Below the pieces are notes generated by a model. It was not told the DNA's origin. It made no database searches and worked only from the letters and a program-made list of their open reading frames with translations. Shown piece by piece: positions 44,757 to 56,035 of a stretch of 64,000 bases of DNA. Source of the stretch: Liriodendron chinense (Eukaryota > Streptophyta > Magnoliopsida > Magnoliales > Magnoliaceae); contig PVNU02003892.1 in NCBI GenBank assembly GCA_003013855.2, forward strand, positions 1,364,001 through 1,428,000. The letters run 5' to 3'. Every line of letters begins with the position of its first letter. The first letter of the stretch is position 1. The position numbers and the translations under genes were made by a program.

Positions 44757-45230
44757 CTAATAAAAATTTAGTAGGGAACTCAAAAGAATAAAGGCAGGGT
44801 CTTCATCTTTGAACACTTTCTTCATATCCATTAACTGGCACACTAGTTTTTTGAAGTGATTATTATGATCATTAACATCAATCCCCTCCACCATTCTCAG
44901 ATTGTAGAATTGTCGCTTCAAGTACAAATGACTTGGGAGAAACTTCTTCGCATAAAGGCTCTCTAACTTTGCCCATGTTCCAACAACACTCTTCTCTCTA
45001 AAAACATTATAGAGGACATCATCCAATAAACACAACTAGATCGAGGTATTAGCCTTCTGATTCATCTTGTTCAACTCTTCTTCCTTCATAGTATCTGGTC
45101 GCTCGTTTTTCTCAAGGAGTGCATTGTCCAATCCTTGTTGAACTAAGAGGCGCCTTATCTTCACCCTCCATAGTTCGAAGTTGTTTTTCTCGTTGAACTT
45201 TTTGATGTTGAACTTCATGCTTAAGGCCAT
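44757..45230 (-). pseudogene. Copia-2 gag
   Basis: MALSMKFNIKKFNEKNNFEL starts at 45230, with a stop after KANTSI (45036-45038), then CLLDDVLYNVFREKSVVGTW and LESLYAKKFLPSHLYLKRQF, and a later stop at 44757. This is a UBN2/Retrotran_gag-type capsid domain. A tRNA-iMet primer-binding site is expected at 45270-45283 but is eroded to ATTATATCAAAGAG. Confidence 0.75.
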
Positions 45231-45283
45231 AGATACCTTGTCTTAGATTCAATCTGATTCCCAACGATCTCTTTGATATAATT

Positions 45284-45768
45284 TGTTGGGATCGCGAAAG
45301 CAACTCAAAGTAGAATCAAACAAAGTAATCTCAATTGCACCAAGCAAATCCAACCACAAAAAATAAATAAATTTACTTGGAATAACCCTCGTGGGAAAAA
45401 ATCATGGCACAAAGTGAATCACTATGAAAAACAAATGTGCAAAAGATAGGAGAACACTTATAAAATTACCCCGAAGAGAAAACTCTAGCTTTTCTTTTCC
45501 CAAAATCCTCTAAGTACATTTAAAAACCAAGTGTTAAACTCTAATCCCGATTACACCCACTTATATAGTATTAAACTGGAAATAGAAACAAAATGTGCAA
45601 AACTACACTAAACAACTCGTGATTGTTAGTCAGTTGACTGGCCCAAGAGTTCGGTCAAAATCATCCAGCAAGCAACTAACCAATCCGGGGTAGTTTCGAT
45701 CAACCAAATATAGCTGATTGGTCGACCGATGACTTCCAAACTGTCTAGATTGAAGACTTCATTCAACA
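45284..45768 (-). repeat. Copia-2 5' LTR
   Basis: 485 bp from TGTTGGGATCGCG to CATTCAACA. It aligns with 40844-41310. Confidence 0.75.
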
Positions 45769-46320
45769 ACACATAAGTTCTAATTTGCGAACACTTGTTT
45801 GTTGAAATAAGGTGGTCGATTGTTGTCAGATGTAATCCTAATTTTTGTTTCATGACACACTTAGACTAAGACCCATCATATAAACTGTTTAATTTGACTT
45901 GCTTTTATCATAGCTATGCAAATTTTAAGTAATTTTTAGTGCCTCCATATGATCAATCACACTACCTGAGTATTATATCATCCGGAGCTAACAGTAGATA
46001 CCGCCAGATTTCTGGTGGATTTTGAAATCCACTACATCTGTAAGGCCTACATTGATGCATGTGTTTAATGCACGCAATCCATCCTTATGTGCCCTTCTTG
46101 CGTGACATTCAAGTTCCATACGTGCACAGGTGACCGATATCAATTGAAATGTAGTCCAAATTAACTTCACTTAATAGGGTGTGTTTCTTAGGCAAAGAAT
46201 TTGTTCCCAAACTTGGAATTGAACAGTGAAAAAACCATGGTATTTTCAAACACGTAATCATTATACAATAATAGTGTTAATTTCATACCATTGCCCCCAC
46301 CTAAGAGTGGATTAGGTGTG
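45769..46320. repeat. Unassigned flank, then second MITE-like family copy 2 (about 46015-46310)
   Basis: 46015-46310 shares ATTGATGCATGTGTTTAAT, GACCGATATCAATTG and TTTGTTCCCAAACTTGG with 51835-52050. No gene. Confidence 0.45.
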
Positions 46321-46400
46321 ACCAGAGCAACACCACTTGGGCAACACATCAGTGGGTGTTGCCCTTATCGTGGGGCTCACCTTAATGTATGTGTTGTATG

Positions 46401-46562
46401 AGCTCGGATTAGGTACTACCCCCACTAGGACACAGCGGGAGACGAACGGGTACGTGGTAGGTCGCCAATACCGACCTGCCATGTACGACACCAATACCGA
46501 CCTACCACGTACCTGTTTGTCTCTCACTGCATCCTGGTGGGGGTAGTGCCTAATCCGAGCTC
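46401..46562. mobile_element. 162-bp hairpin MITE with perfect 10-bp target duplication
   Basis: GTGTTGTATG stands at 46391-46400 and again at 46563-46572. The ends AGCTCGGATTAGGTACTACC and, from the right, GAGCTCGGATTAGGCACTAC are near-perfect inverted repeats, continuing through GGGTACGTGGTAGGTCG. Relatives of these ends lie at 38640-38760, 40040-40140 and 34790-34830. Confidence 0.85.
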
Positions 46563-46586
46563 GTGTTGTATGTTTAGGACGCAATC

Positions 46587-46957
46587 ATTCCCCAGTATGG
46601 AGCCAAAGCGTCCATACTAAGCTATGAAGGGGCCCACCGTGATGTATCTATTTATTCATGCCGTCCATCGATATTCTATGATCATTTTAAGCCATGAGAG
46701 AGAACGAGCCAGATCCAACGTTCAGGTTGGCCACACCAAATAGTGAGCTGGGTTGCATTTAATGCTGCATTAAATGCAAGTTGCGTTAAATGCGGGGGTC
46801 ATCTTTGGTGTGGCCGACCTGAGCGTTGGATCTGGCTCGTTCTCTCTCTCACGGCTAAAAATGATCATAGAATATGGATGGACGGCATGGATAAACAAAT
46901 GCATCACGGTGGGCCCCTCCACAGCTTAGTATGAACGCTTTGCCTCCATACTAAGGA
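46587..46957. mobile_element. 371-bp young foldback with perfect 11-bp target duplication
   Basis: AGGACGCAATC occurs at 46576-46586 and 46958-46968. The arms pair almost perfectly: AAGCGTCCATACTAAGCTAT with ATAGCTTAGT-type right end, GGGGCCCACCGTGATG with CATCACGGTGGGCCCC, and GAGCCAGATCCAACG with CGTTGGATCTGGCTC. A short spacer contains repeated AATGCTGCATTAAATGC. Arm identity is higher than in any other foldback here. Confidence 0.85.
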
Positions 46958-47309
46958 AGGACGCAATCCACGTGCCATCCATCAGCTTTTCCAGCTCGTT
47001 TTAGGGCACAGATAGGGCTATAAATGGTCGGGTTCGGGGCGGGTTTAGCCAAAACTAGACCCGCCTATATACTAAATGGGTCTGGGTTCAAATTTTGGAC
47101 CCAGACCCTTTTACTAAATGGGCGGTCTAGGTCGGGTTCGAGTCAACCCATCAGACCCATTTATAAAAGGGTCGGGTCTAATGGATTTAGATCTGGATCT
47201 AGTATGCAAGCATTTTTACAAGGCTTAAAATGGGGTCTAGACAGGTCTGGGCTGGATGGGTCCCTTGAAACATAGACCAAACCCGCCCACTTACTAAATG
47301 GGTTTGAGT

Positions 47310-47547
47310 CGGGTCGGGTCGGGCCAGGCCTAATATAAAGAAAACCAGACCCAAATTCGTTTAGCAAATGGGTCTGTTCTTGGACTGACCCAGACCCGTA
47401 CCATTTAACAAATGGGTCAGTTTTGGATCGGGTCGGGTCGGGCCAGGCCTAATATAAAGAAAACCAGACCCAAATTCGTTTAGCAAATGGGTTTGTTCTT
47501 GGATTGACCCAGACCCGTACCATTTAACAAATGGGTCAGGTTTGGAT
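47310..47547. repeat. Tandem repeat, two 119-bp units
   Basis: GGGCCAGGCCTAATATAAAG starts at 47321 and 47440. The units are nearly identical, so the duplication is recent. It lies in the subterminal part of the hAT-like element. Confidence 0.85.
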
Positions 47548-47609
47548 CAGGTCGTACCATTTAACAAACGGGTTAGGTTTAGATCGAGTCTAAATGCTTG
47601 GGGGGGGGC

Positions 47610-48085
47610 CACATGGATGATATTTTGTATATCCACTCTCCTCCATCCGTTTATTCAGCCCATTTTAGAAAAGGTTCCAAAAATGATGCAGATCTAATTC
47701 TCAAGTGGACCATACCACTAGAAATAGTGTCATTGAGTGCCCCACTATTAAAAATTCCAAAGAGCCCATAGTAAGGTTTTGGTAATGTTTATTTGCAATC
47801 CAAGCTCTTGATAATGTCAATAAGGTCTTGATGAAGGGAAAATATAAATATCAGATTGATCCAAAACTTTTGTGGCCCACAAAACATTTTTAATGGTTAT
47901 TTATCCACTACTTCTAGTAGTATGGTCCACCTGAGATTTGGATTTTCTTAAGGTTTTGGATCATATCCTAAAATGATATGAGAAAACAGATAGACAGTAT
48001 AGATATATAAAAAATACATCACGATGGGCCCCACACGGTAGGGTAACACCAGCTAAGGTGTTACCAGGGTAACATCTAATTCGCT
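47610..48085. mobile_element. Foldback element inside the hAT-like element
   Basis: The right end (CATCACGATGGGCCCCACAC, then GTAACACC...GGTGTTACC) matches the terminal type of 35826-36365. The left arm begins at GGGGGCCACATGGATGATAT. Confidence 0.55.
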
Positions 48086-48132
48086 CCCGGGTCTGGGTAG
48101 CCCATCGGTCCGCTTACCCATTTACAGCCCTA

Positions 48133-48720
48133 GTGGACAGACCACTATTCCCTGTGCCCTGGAGATTTGGATCTGCCATATCTCCTAGCCATAATGTAAA
48201 AGAAAAGGTACTATGAGGTCTACCTTATGGGAAGGTTCCTATAAGGATGATCTCTGTGGGTTCCACAGTGTTCTTTGACAGACATCCATCCCATTAATCA
48301 GATGCACCCTTCGATGGTATGCCATAGACTAAAAATTCAGGTCAATCTATGACTTAGTTTGGGCACACCACATATAATAGGTGAGAGTGGATGCCAACCC
48401 ATTGAAACATTCTTGATTGTTTATAGGGCTCATGAAGATGTGGTTTAGAAATCCAATCCATCCATTGTGTATGTCCAAATTCGATGAGGGGTCACACAAA
48501 ATTCCACACCATTCCAAAATTCAAGTGGGCCCCATTAAGTGTTTTCAGTTGTTTTACATATGATTTTATGTAGCTTCATATGGGATGGCTCACCTAAGAT
48601 TGTACGATGTCGATGTCCAACACACATAAATGGATAGTGACTCGAGGATGACGTGCATGGTACACTCCTTTTTTTCAAAAGAGAAATTACATAACCAGCT
48701 TTATCTATTTTTCCTTACAA
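48133..48720. other. Unassigned repeat-like DNA
   Basis: Words such as GGTTCCACAG and CATCCATCCCATTAATC suggest MITE ancestry. No arms or gene identified. Confidence 0.4.
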
Positions 48721-49225
48721 CAAAGTTGATAGTGGAGAATTATAGGGCTTACGTGGCATGCGTCAGAAATCTAACCCATCAAATAGATGCACACCAGCAT
48801 TATTACTACCAGACAAACAAAAAATATGATAGATTCAATGATAAGGTGAGCCAATCCGTGAAAAATAATATACACCATTCAAAATATCCCAACTCAAGTG
48901 TGGCCCATCTGATGATCCGATTAGCCCCATGTTTTTTTTCTTGTTATCATCACTGTCAGATGCATACGATGGATGGCTTAGATGTTATATACATACCAGA
49001 TGGCCCCACAAGTTTCGACTTTCACTGATCTGTAAAAGTCCATGTCTAGTTCTATCACAGGTTGTCCACGTGTCCTCCTTGATTGGGACTGACAGTCTGA
49101 TGGCTACCACGTGAATACACAATAAATCATAGTTGCACGGATGTCATAAGTCAGATATTTGAGTGGTCCGCATCAAATTCATCGGATGGCTAGAAAATGT
49201 TGATAAAGGAAAACGAACGGTTGGA
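48720..49225. repeat. Inverted relative of the 1-470 repeat
   Basis: Reverse complement shares TGGTAGCCATCAGACTG, CCCAATCA, GACACGT and CATCCGTGCAA with 75-190, and GTGGAGAATTATAGGGC-type ends with 57890-57905. Confidence 0.5.
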
Positions 49226-49324
49226 TGTAATGATAGTAGACTCCTTAGTTTGGCACGAAATGGGTGGGACACGTCTTGTACGGCAATTAGACCATTCAAA
49301 TTGCGGACGCAGATTTCGCAGGAA

Positions 49325-49755
49325 GTTGGGGCCCACCGTAATGTTTGTGAGAAATCCACGCCGTCCATCCGTTTTGTGAGATCATTTTAGGACTTAACAA
49401 CAAAAGAAAGACCCGGATCAAAGATTCAAGTGGACCGCACCAAAGGAAAAGGTTGGTAGGGAAATTCGTACCGTTGAAACCTCCCTGGGTCCACAGTGAT
49501 GTTTATATGCCATCTATACCGTTCATAATGTCATTGCTACTGGGATGAACTGAAAACACAAATATTAGCTTGATTCAAAACTTCTGTGGCCATACGAATA
49601 TTTCAACTGTCGGAAGTTCAATCCTCACGCTTTCCGCCCACTCGAGTCATTGATCTGGATCATTTCTGGCCGCACGTCCTAAAATGAACTCACAAAACGG
49701 ATGGACAGAGTGGATTTCTCACAAACATCACGTTGGGGCCCACCTAGGTTCCTAG
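49325..49755. mobile_element. Foldback element, 'tttgtgagaaatccac' variant
   Basis: TTGGGGCCCACCGTAATGTT at the left mirrors AACATCACGTTGGGGCCCAC at the right. CGTCCATCCGTTTTGTGAG mirrors CTCACAAAACGGATGGACAG. It is among the best preserved of this variant. Confidence 0.75.
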
Positions 49756-50429
49756 CTTTCACAAGAATCCGCACCCTCGCACTTGCTCCGAGAAGATATT
49801 CATAACCACCTGACTTCTCCCTTCGAAGCTGGACCGTTAACTATTTTATTTTTAATCATCAACTGGATAGTCATAAATTAGATGGTTAAGATTGCTTGAT
49901 CAGTGTGCTTTTATAGATGCGTTCTATCCACAATGAGACACACCAGTTGGATAGTCCATGTAAGGAGGAAGAGTATCCACCATTTTCAAAATGATGCTAA
50001 ACTAAGAAATGAGCCCATGCCATATATCTGATATCCTAACCGTCCAAACATTGCTTTCTTTTGATATTTGTTTCTGAGTTTGTATTGGCCGTTCTTGATG
50101 AATGGTTTAGAATCTTGATTAGTCCCCTCATAGGAACTGTTTTGTGGTCACCTCAGTTAATTTTGTAGGCCATTATTTGCTCTTTTCTTTTTCACACACT
50201 CACGCCCACACACATCCCATGAGCACTAAAGGCCATGACAGCAGGTCTCCGCCTGCTAGCCCAACTCATGCTGGCTGGAAGACGCATTAGCGTTTTAACA
50301 AATGGTCTCATGTTTGACTGCTAAGTGCATCGTATGACTAACAATGTGTCTGTGTAGAACACAACTAAAGGGCCTAATTTTGAAGTCACCTTTTTCGGTA
50401 TGCTCTACTCAAATTTCACGTCGATCCAC

Positions 50430-51670
50430 ATTTCTCTCTCTAGAAGTGGGTCCCACAAGCACAGGGATTGCTTGTGACCCTGCCACCACTTGAGATTCGA
50501 ATATGCTTCACTTTTTGAGATGATGCGCTTAAATGATTTGACAAGTCTTACGGATATACAACACATGTGTGAAGGTGGACCCCACATATGTGACTTGAAA
50601 CCACTTGAGAGTTGGGTCTGCATCATTTTTGGGATGGTGCCGTAAATTGATATGAAAAGATTGATGGACCGCCTTGATATGTAAAGCGGAAGTGGATTAG
50701 CTGGTGTACCCTACACCAGCAACGATCCTCCAGCTGTGTGAATGTATGAATGATTCAAAGACAATTAAGGTTTTGCGGCCCCCACAATGATGCATTAAAT
50801 ATATGAACACCGTCCACTCATTTTACCAGTTCATTTTAGGGCATAATAAAAAAAATGAGTCATATCCAAATCTCAAGTAGACCACACAACAAAAGGCAGT
50901 GAGGACAATGATTCTCACCGTTAAAACATTCCTAGGGCCCACCATGATGTTTATTTTCCATCCAAACTGTTAGTAAGGTCACACAAACTTAGATGAACGG
51001 TAAAAACAAATATCAGAATGATCCAAAACTTTTGTGACCACCAAGAAGGTTTCAATGGTAGACGTTCAATCTCCCACTGTGTTCTGCAGTGTGGTCCACT
51101 TGATCTTTGGATCTGTCTTATTTTTGAGTTCAACCTTTATATCAATGTCACCAAATGGACAGATGGTTTGGATGTAACAAGAACCTCATAGTGGAGCTCA
51201 CAGAACATGGTGATGTCAATACACCAGCGAGCTCTCGATGGTGTGCGGTACACCAGCCAATCCGCTTCCATACAACACATACGTGAAGGTGGACCCCACA
51301 TATGTGACCCTGCCATCACTTGAGATTTGGGCCTGCTTCATTTTTTGGAATGATGCCTGAAATAATCTGAAAAGATTAATGGACCGTGTGGATATACAAC
51401 ACATACATGATGACGGACCCCATATATTTGACCCTGCCACGGCTTGAGATTTGGTCCGCTTCATTTTTTGGGATGATGCCCTGAAATGATCTGAAAAGAC
51501 TGAGCTGCATGGACATACAACAAATACGTGAAGGTAGACCCTGCATATGTGACCCTGCCACCACTTGGGATTTTGTTCGGCTTCATTTTTTGGAACGATG
51601 CCCAGAAATGATACGAAAAGACTAACAGACCGCGTGGATATACCGCACATATATGAAGGTAGACCCCATG
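50430..51670. repeat. Tandem array of about 118-bp units, split by a foldback
   Basis: Five units start near 50473, 50589, 51304, 51428 and 51549 with GTGACCCTGCCACCACTTG-like sequence, each followed by GCTTCATTTTTTGG.ATGATGCC and GGATATACAACACATACGTG. The array is interrupted between units two and three by 50694-51271. Open frames on the minus strand here (up to 144 codons) only reflect the period. Confidence 0.75.
50694..51271. mobile_element. Foldback element inserted in the 118-bp array
   Basis: The ends GAAGTGGATTAGCTGGTGTA and TACACCAGCCAATCCGCTTC are inverted repeats. Inside are AGTTCATTTTAGGGCATAAT and the CTGTGTTCTGCAGTGTGGTC arm. It is a further terminal type of the same family. 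The 9-bp flanks are too eroded to prove a target duplication. Confidence 0.7.
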
Positions 51671-51719
51671 GACCAACATCCGTTGGGACTGTATGGTCCG
51701 TGGGCTTAGGTGGGATTAG

Positions 51720-52183
51720 GAGAGATGGAATTTCATTAATTTAATCATGCAAATTTCATCCAATGTTTCGAGATGAAGTGAATGATTGGGATTAGCTGAG
51801 ATGGAACTGCATTTGGCTCCATGCAGGGTTTTTGGTGGATTATGTGAGTCTCATATTGATGCATGTGTTTTATTCACCCCGTCCATCCATATGTGCTTTG
51901 TACACATGAAATTCGTGTTGTATATGCATACAAATGATTGACATCAATTATGAATCTGGTCCATTGATTACAATTCCAGGGTCCATGAAAACGGGAGTTT
52001 TACTTTTCAGAGAAAGAATTTGATCCCAAACGTGAGAATTGGATAGTCAAAATACCATAATATTTCCAAATATGTCAAATACCATAATATTTCCAAATAT
52101 ACAATCATTATAGAATAATGATGTTAATTCCATCTAATGCAATTACATACCATTTAATGTCAGTAGACCAAACAAGCCCTATC
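51720..52183. repeat. Second MITE-like family, copy 3
   Basis: Shares the block order of 20650-20990 and 46015-46310. It has a local 26-bp tandem duplication of AATACCATAATATTTCCAAA (about 52050-52102). It ends ACCAAACAAGCCCTATCG. Confidence 0.5.
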
Positions 52184-52344
52184 GTGATACCGTCACCAGT
52201 GAACTCCAGGGAGCTGCTAGCTTCAGTTCTTTACTCAGCCTCAATAGGAGTTTTTCGACCCCACCTTAATATTTCTGTAGTGTTTATTTACCATCCGATC
52301 TATTGATAAGGTCATTACATAAGCTTGGATGAATGAGAGTCGGG

Positions 52345-52770
52345 TAAGGTATGGCCTAGACAATGAGGCCTATCTTGATGTATATGTAGTATATCCACAC
52401 CTTCCATCTGATTTGCCAGCTCATTTTAGGGCTTCACCTAAAAAAAATGAGCAGAAAATAGTCTCACGTGATTGAATGTCAACCATTAGAATCTTCATAG
52501 GGCCCACAGTAATGTTTATTTGCCCCAACCTGTTGATAAGGTCACATGTACCTAGATGGAGGGAAAAAACAAATATCAACTTGATCCAAAACTTTTGTGG
52601 CACACAAGAAGTTTTAAATGGTCAATCACCACTGTTTCTTGTAGTGTGGTCCACCTGAGATTTGGATCTGCTTCATTTTTTGTCTCCTGCCCTAAAATGG
52701 TCCAAAAAAAGGATGAACAATGTGGATATACTACACATACACCAAGGAGGGCCCCATGGTTAGGGCGGGG
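52345..52770. mobile_element. Foldback element
   Basis: CTTGATGTATATGTAGTATA at the left mirrors TATACTACACATACACCAAG at the right. AGCTCATTTTAGGGC and GCCCTAAAATGG pair. Confidence 0.65.
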
Positions 52771-52859
52771 CTATGTTGGGGCACACTTAATCTACTCGTA
52801 GGAAGGAATCATCACATGGAGCTGCCATCCCGCATTCCATCAAAACCCATATGGTGCTG

Positions 52860-53225
52860 AAAAAGCTCAGTGAGCTCCACCATGATGTATGTGTCTTATC
52901 CATGTCGTCTATCCAGTTTTCCAGTTCATCTTATGGCATGAGCCTAAAAATGAGGCTGATCCATATCTCAGATGGACCACACCACAGGAAACCATATTAA
53001 TTGAATGGCCACCATTAAAAACTTCATACGGCCCATTGTAATGTTATTTTCCATCTGACCTGTTGACCAAACCTAACTGAAGGGAAAACACAAATATTAA
53101 CTTATCAAAAACTATTGTGGCCTCAAGAAGTTTCTAATGGTGTTCATGCGCTAAAATGAGCTAGCAAAATGGATGGACAACATGGATAAATCACATACAG
53201 TATGCTTAGTCCACAGAGCTTTTCC
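52860..53225. mobile_element. Foldback element
   Basis: The left end AAAAGCTCAGTGAGCTCCAC mirrors GTCCACAGAGCTTTTCC. CATGTCGTCTATCC mirrors GGATGGACAACATGG. Confidence 0.65.
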
Positions 53226-53332
53226 AACACCGACCTTAGTATTGGAGGGGATGCTATTGAATCCGAGTGGTTGGTGGACCATCCGCTTAAACATGCAATG
53301 GTGAAATTTCAGTTTTTTATTTTATTTTTTAC

Positions 53333-53763
53333 TAGCTAATGGTGAGTAATTCCTATATATACCACTTGGGAATCGATACCAAGACCTCAGTGTTGAAATG
53401 AGATTATCTTAACTCAATCTATCACTTGAAACGACGGTAATTATTATAAATTACCTTATTTGTCTCTTTACATAAATTACATTACAATAATAGCCTTTTT
53501 CATTGTTCAATTTATGCATGGGAAAATTATAATGATGACCTTTTTCCATTACTTAAATGTCACATTATGTTTAAAATGTGGTTGTTTGATTGAAGATTTT
53601 TATGATAACCACATGAAAAGAGAGCAATGATTACAAATTACTTCTTTTTCTACTAATACATTGGCATGTGATCTGTCATTCCCATATTTGATTGAGCTAT
53701 GGTAAAAATATAATGATCACATAATTTTCTTTGATTACAAGGAGTTATTCACTATCAAACTAG
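53333..53763. mobile_element. Possible MITE
   Basis: Imperfect terminal inverted repeats: CTAGCTAATGGTGAGTAATT at the left, and CTAGTTTGATAGTGAATAAC read from the right. AT-rich, non-coding. No target duplication recognised. Confidence 0.3.
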
Positions 53764-55384
53764 CCTTGACCAAAATGTACATCTACACACAGTTATGCAT
53801 GTAGAACATCCAACCCATGAATATAATGGTCTCACCTTTAGGTGACATGGCCCACAAATCAGGCTAGTCCTTTAATTAGGGGGATCCCACCTATAAATTG
53901 AATGTAGTCTTATGACATTTTCTTGTTTAGAAATCCTTTGATACTCTAGTCGAGTATGATAGACGATATGTAGGCAATTAGAAATTAATTTGAAAATGCA
54001 TGTGCTAGTAGGCTAACTTAAGACGTCCAGAGTATAATTCTCAGTATAGATGTGTCAATGCACATTTAATTATCTTGATAAGGAAAGACTTCAAGTCCCC
54101 ACATGTGTGAGATGACTTCCTCCACATGTCTCTCTTGCGTGTGAGGAGTTTAAGTCTTTCCTTACTATATCTCACTATCTGAATAGTGGATATTTATGTT
54201 GTATTTTAGAATTGCTTTTAAAAAATATTGGTGTCAAAATTTTTCTTATAGGTTGTATCAATTAAGTTTAAACCAAATAGTCACAACCCTTTTGAAAATG
54301 TGTCTTTATACTTTAAAGGTGATTTAAAGTCTATAAAAAGACTTCTCTCCATTTATCTATCTACAAAAAAAAAAAAGAAGAAGAAGTTCTCTTTGGTTCC
54401 CTAGTTTTTCAAGTTTTTCTTGTTGGTTCTAGTTAAGGCTGCGAGTAGTTCGGGCATGTGTACAATAAGTGCATCGTCATTACTAGATAATAGTCATTGT
54501 ATCCTAGAGGTTGATTTTTCAAGGCTCCTATTACACTTGGGATATGATCCGAAGTGGGTAAATTCAACTTTAAGCCTAATGATTCAAAATCATGCCTTCA
54601 TTGTTACAATCTAATAAGTTTTCTCTTTCTCTTATTCTATTTTTATATAATCCAGGTAGTCTTCAAGACTCCAAACCTAACAATTTATTGGATAGTTAAA
54701 ATAAAATACATCCAATAATCCACTAATAAGAAGTCAAGATTGTTCAAGCAATTGATTTTAGGATTGTCACTCCGCAACAGTAGGTTCCACAATTTACTTA
54801 GTTTAACTTAAGATGACATAGTATTACATCCATAATTTCTTAGTGCTTATGTACTTATCATATGCTGTTTGAGGATCGTATATCTCACCTTCTTTGTGAG
54901 TAGGATTAGCAATGAATGTTATTTACTTGTTACATAACGTATCTTATCTAAGAAAATTGAGTTTGGATATAGGATCGATATTTATCCAATTCAAAAAAAT
55001 TTACCTAATTATCTAACTTTTAACTGGGTAGGATATCCATATTTATTTACGCAATTAATAGCATTTTTGTAAATTTTTTATGTAATAATATTTTTAAATA
55101 AAACATTAAATACTAGTAGACACTCTGCCTGGTAATAAAATAATCAATTCCTAAACTATGCCCCTATCCAAGTTCATATCAATCAATATAAGTCCATCCA
55201 AACCACCCCCAATCCAATTCGAATTCATCAAGAGCGTAATTCAAGCCATCCAAACACCTAAATGAGGTCAAATTAGCCATCTAGTAATAGTATAAATCTA
55301 AATTCACTATCCTTGGAAGTTGTATACTGTTTCCACAATCAACAATCAATTAAGCAATTAGGTTTTGGTCAAAGATTACAGGAG
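53764..55384. other. AT-rich intergenic DNA with a copia-LTR-like stretch
   Basis: About 54200-54640 has features of a plant LTR (CTATAAAAAGACTTC promoter-like box at about 54332, then a polyA-like run and TTCTTGTTGGTTC), but no second copy or boundary is found. The rest, including 54640-55370, shows nothing I can support. Confidence 0.35.
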
Positions 55385-56035
55385 AGGACCCCCTGATGAA
55401 GGGTGAGGATCGGCCACATTCTTATCATACATGGACTAGAAAATGATCAAGAAAAAGTTGACAAAATCGACAATTTTCGTTATAGGGTGGGCTAAAAGAA
55501 GGTGAACTATAAATTGGCCATAAAAAGTTATCCAAAAGGAGTTACGAGATGCACAACATATGATTCCTACTAAAATTACATTTTGTGGTGAACCGACCCA
55601 CCTATTTCGCCAAAAAATGTGTGGTTAAAACAGAAACACTGGAATTTTAAGGGAAACTACTATTTTTAGTGTGTTTTCCTTCTTTTTAGAGTTTTATTTA
55701 TTTAGAGTTTCTACTTTTTCTGAATAATGAGTTTTAGAAAAACTTCACTCAGGTAGTACTCTTTAATTAGGAGATTTCTATTTTTAGCAACTTTCTATAT
55801 AGAAAAACTTATTATTTTTGGTAAGTATAAATTAGGATTTGTTTAGAGTTATATAAGATTGTTAAATTCATTTTTAATGTGATCTTTGATATTATCAATA
55901 AAATTTTAAACTTTTGTCTCTTTCTTCTTGTGGATTCGAGGAAGCCCTATTAAGGAGTTTAGGGAAGCCTTATGGATTCAAGGTAGTTATCCCAGTGAGG
56001 AAGATGGTGATCGACCTCACCACATCCCTCTCATG
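55385..56035 (+). mobile_element. Solo-type gypsy LTR related to 1522-2083 plus 12043-12113
   Basis: GACCCCCTGATGAAGGGTGA, TCGGCCACATTCTTATCA, TATATAAG near 55851 and GTAGTTATCCCAGTGAGGAA occur in the same order as the split LTR at the start of the window. The LTR start is eroded, and no internal domains flank it. Confidence 0.6.

Larger units (their letters stand above)
40844..45768 (-). mobile_element. Copia-2: Ty1-copia element, Tork-like, decayed
   Basis: 3' LTR 40844-41310, internal 41311-45283, 5' LTR 45284-45768. Gag, zinc knuckle, protease, integrase, RT and RNase H follow in copia order on the minus strand. The gag wording (KFNEKNNFELWRVKIRRLL, VQQGLDNALL) resembles Tnt1, so Tork lineage is inferred. 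LTRs differ at several percent of positions by eye. The flanks ATATA and ACACA give only weak support for a target duplication. Many frameshifts and stops show an old, inactive copy. Confidence 0.8.
47013..48132. mobile_element. hAT-like element with internal 119-bp tandem repeats
   Basis: The left end TAGGGCTATAAATGG and right end CCATTTACAGCCCTA are inverted repeats of hAT type. A clear 8-bp target duplication is not seen (GGCACAGA, GTGGACAG). The left part is made of repeated ACAAATGGGTC and GGGTCGGGTCGGG words. The right part holds a foldback (about 47610-48085). No transposase. Confidence 0.6.

Noticed and set aside
47013..48132. Telomere or interstitial telomeric repeats
   Set aside because: The repeated words are GGGTC/AAATGGGTC, not TTTAGGG, and the block has hAT-type terminal repeats.
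51216..51679. Up to 144-codon repetitive minus-strand proteins
   Set aside because: Repeated ICAVYPRG-like peptides come from the 118-bp tandem DNA period; no start context or conservation.
54330..54640. Complete copia element
   Set aside because: Only a promoter-like stretch is visible; no matching second LTR, primer-binding site or coding domain found.
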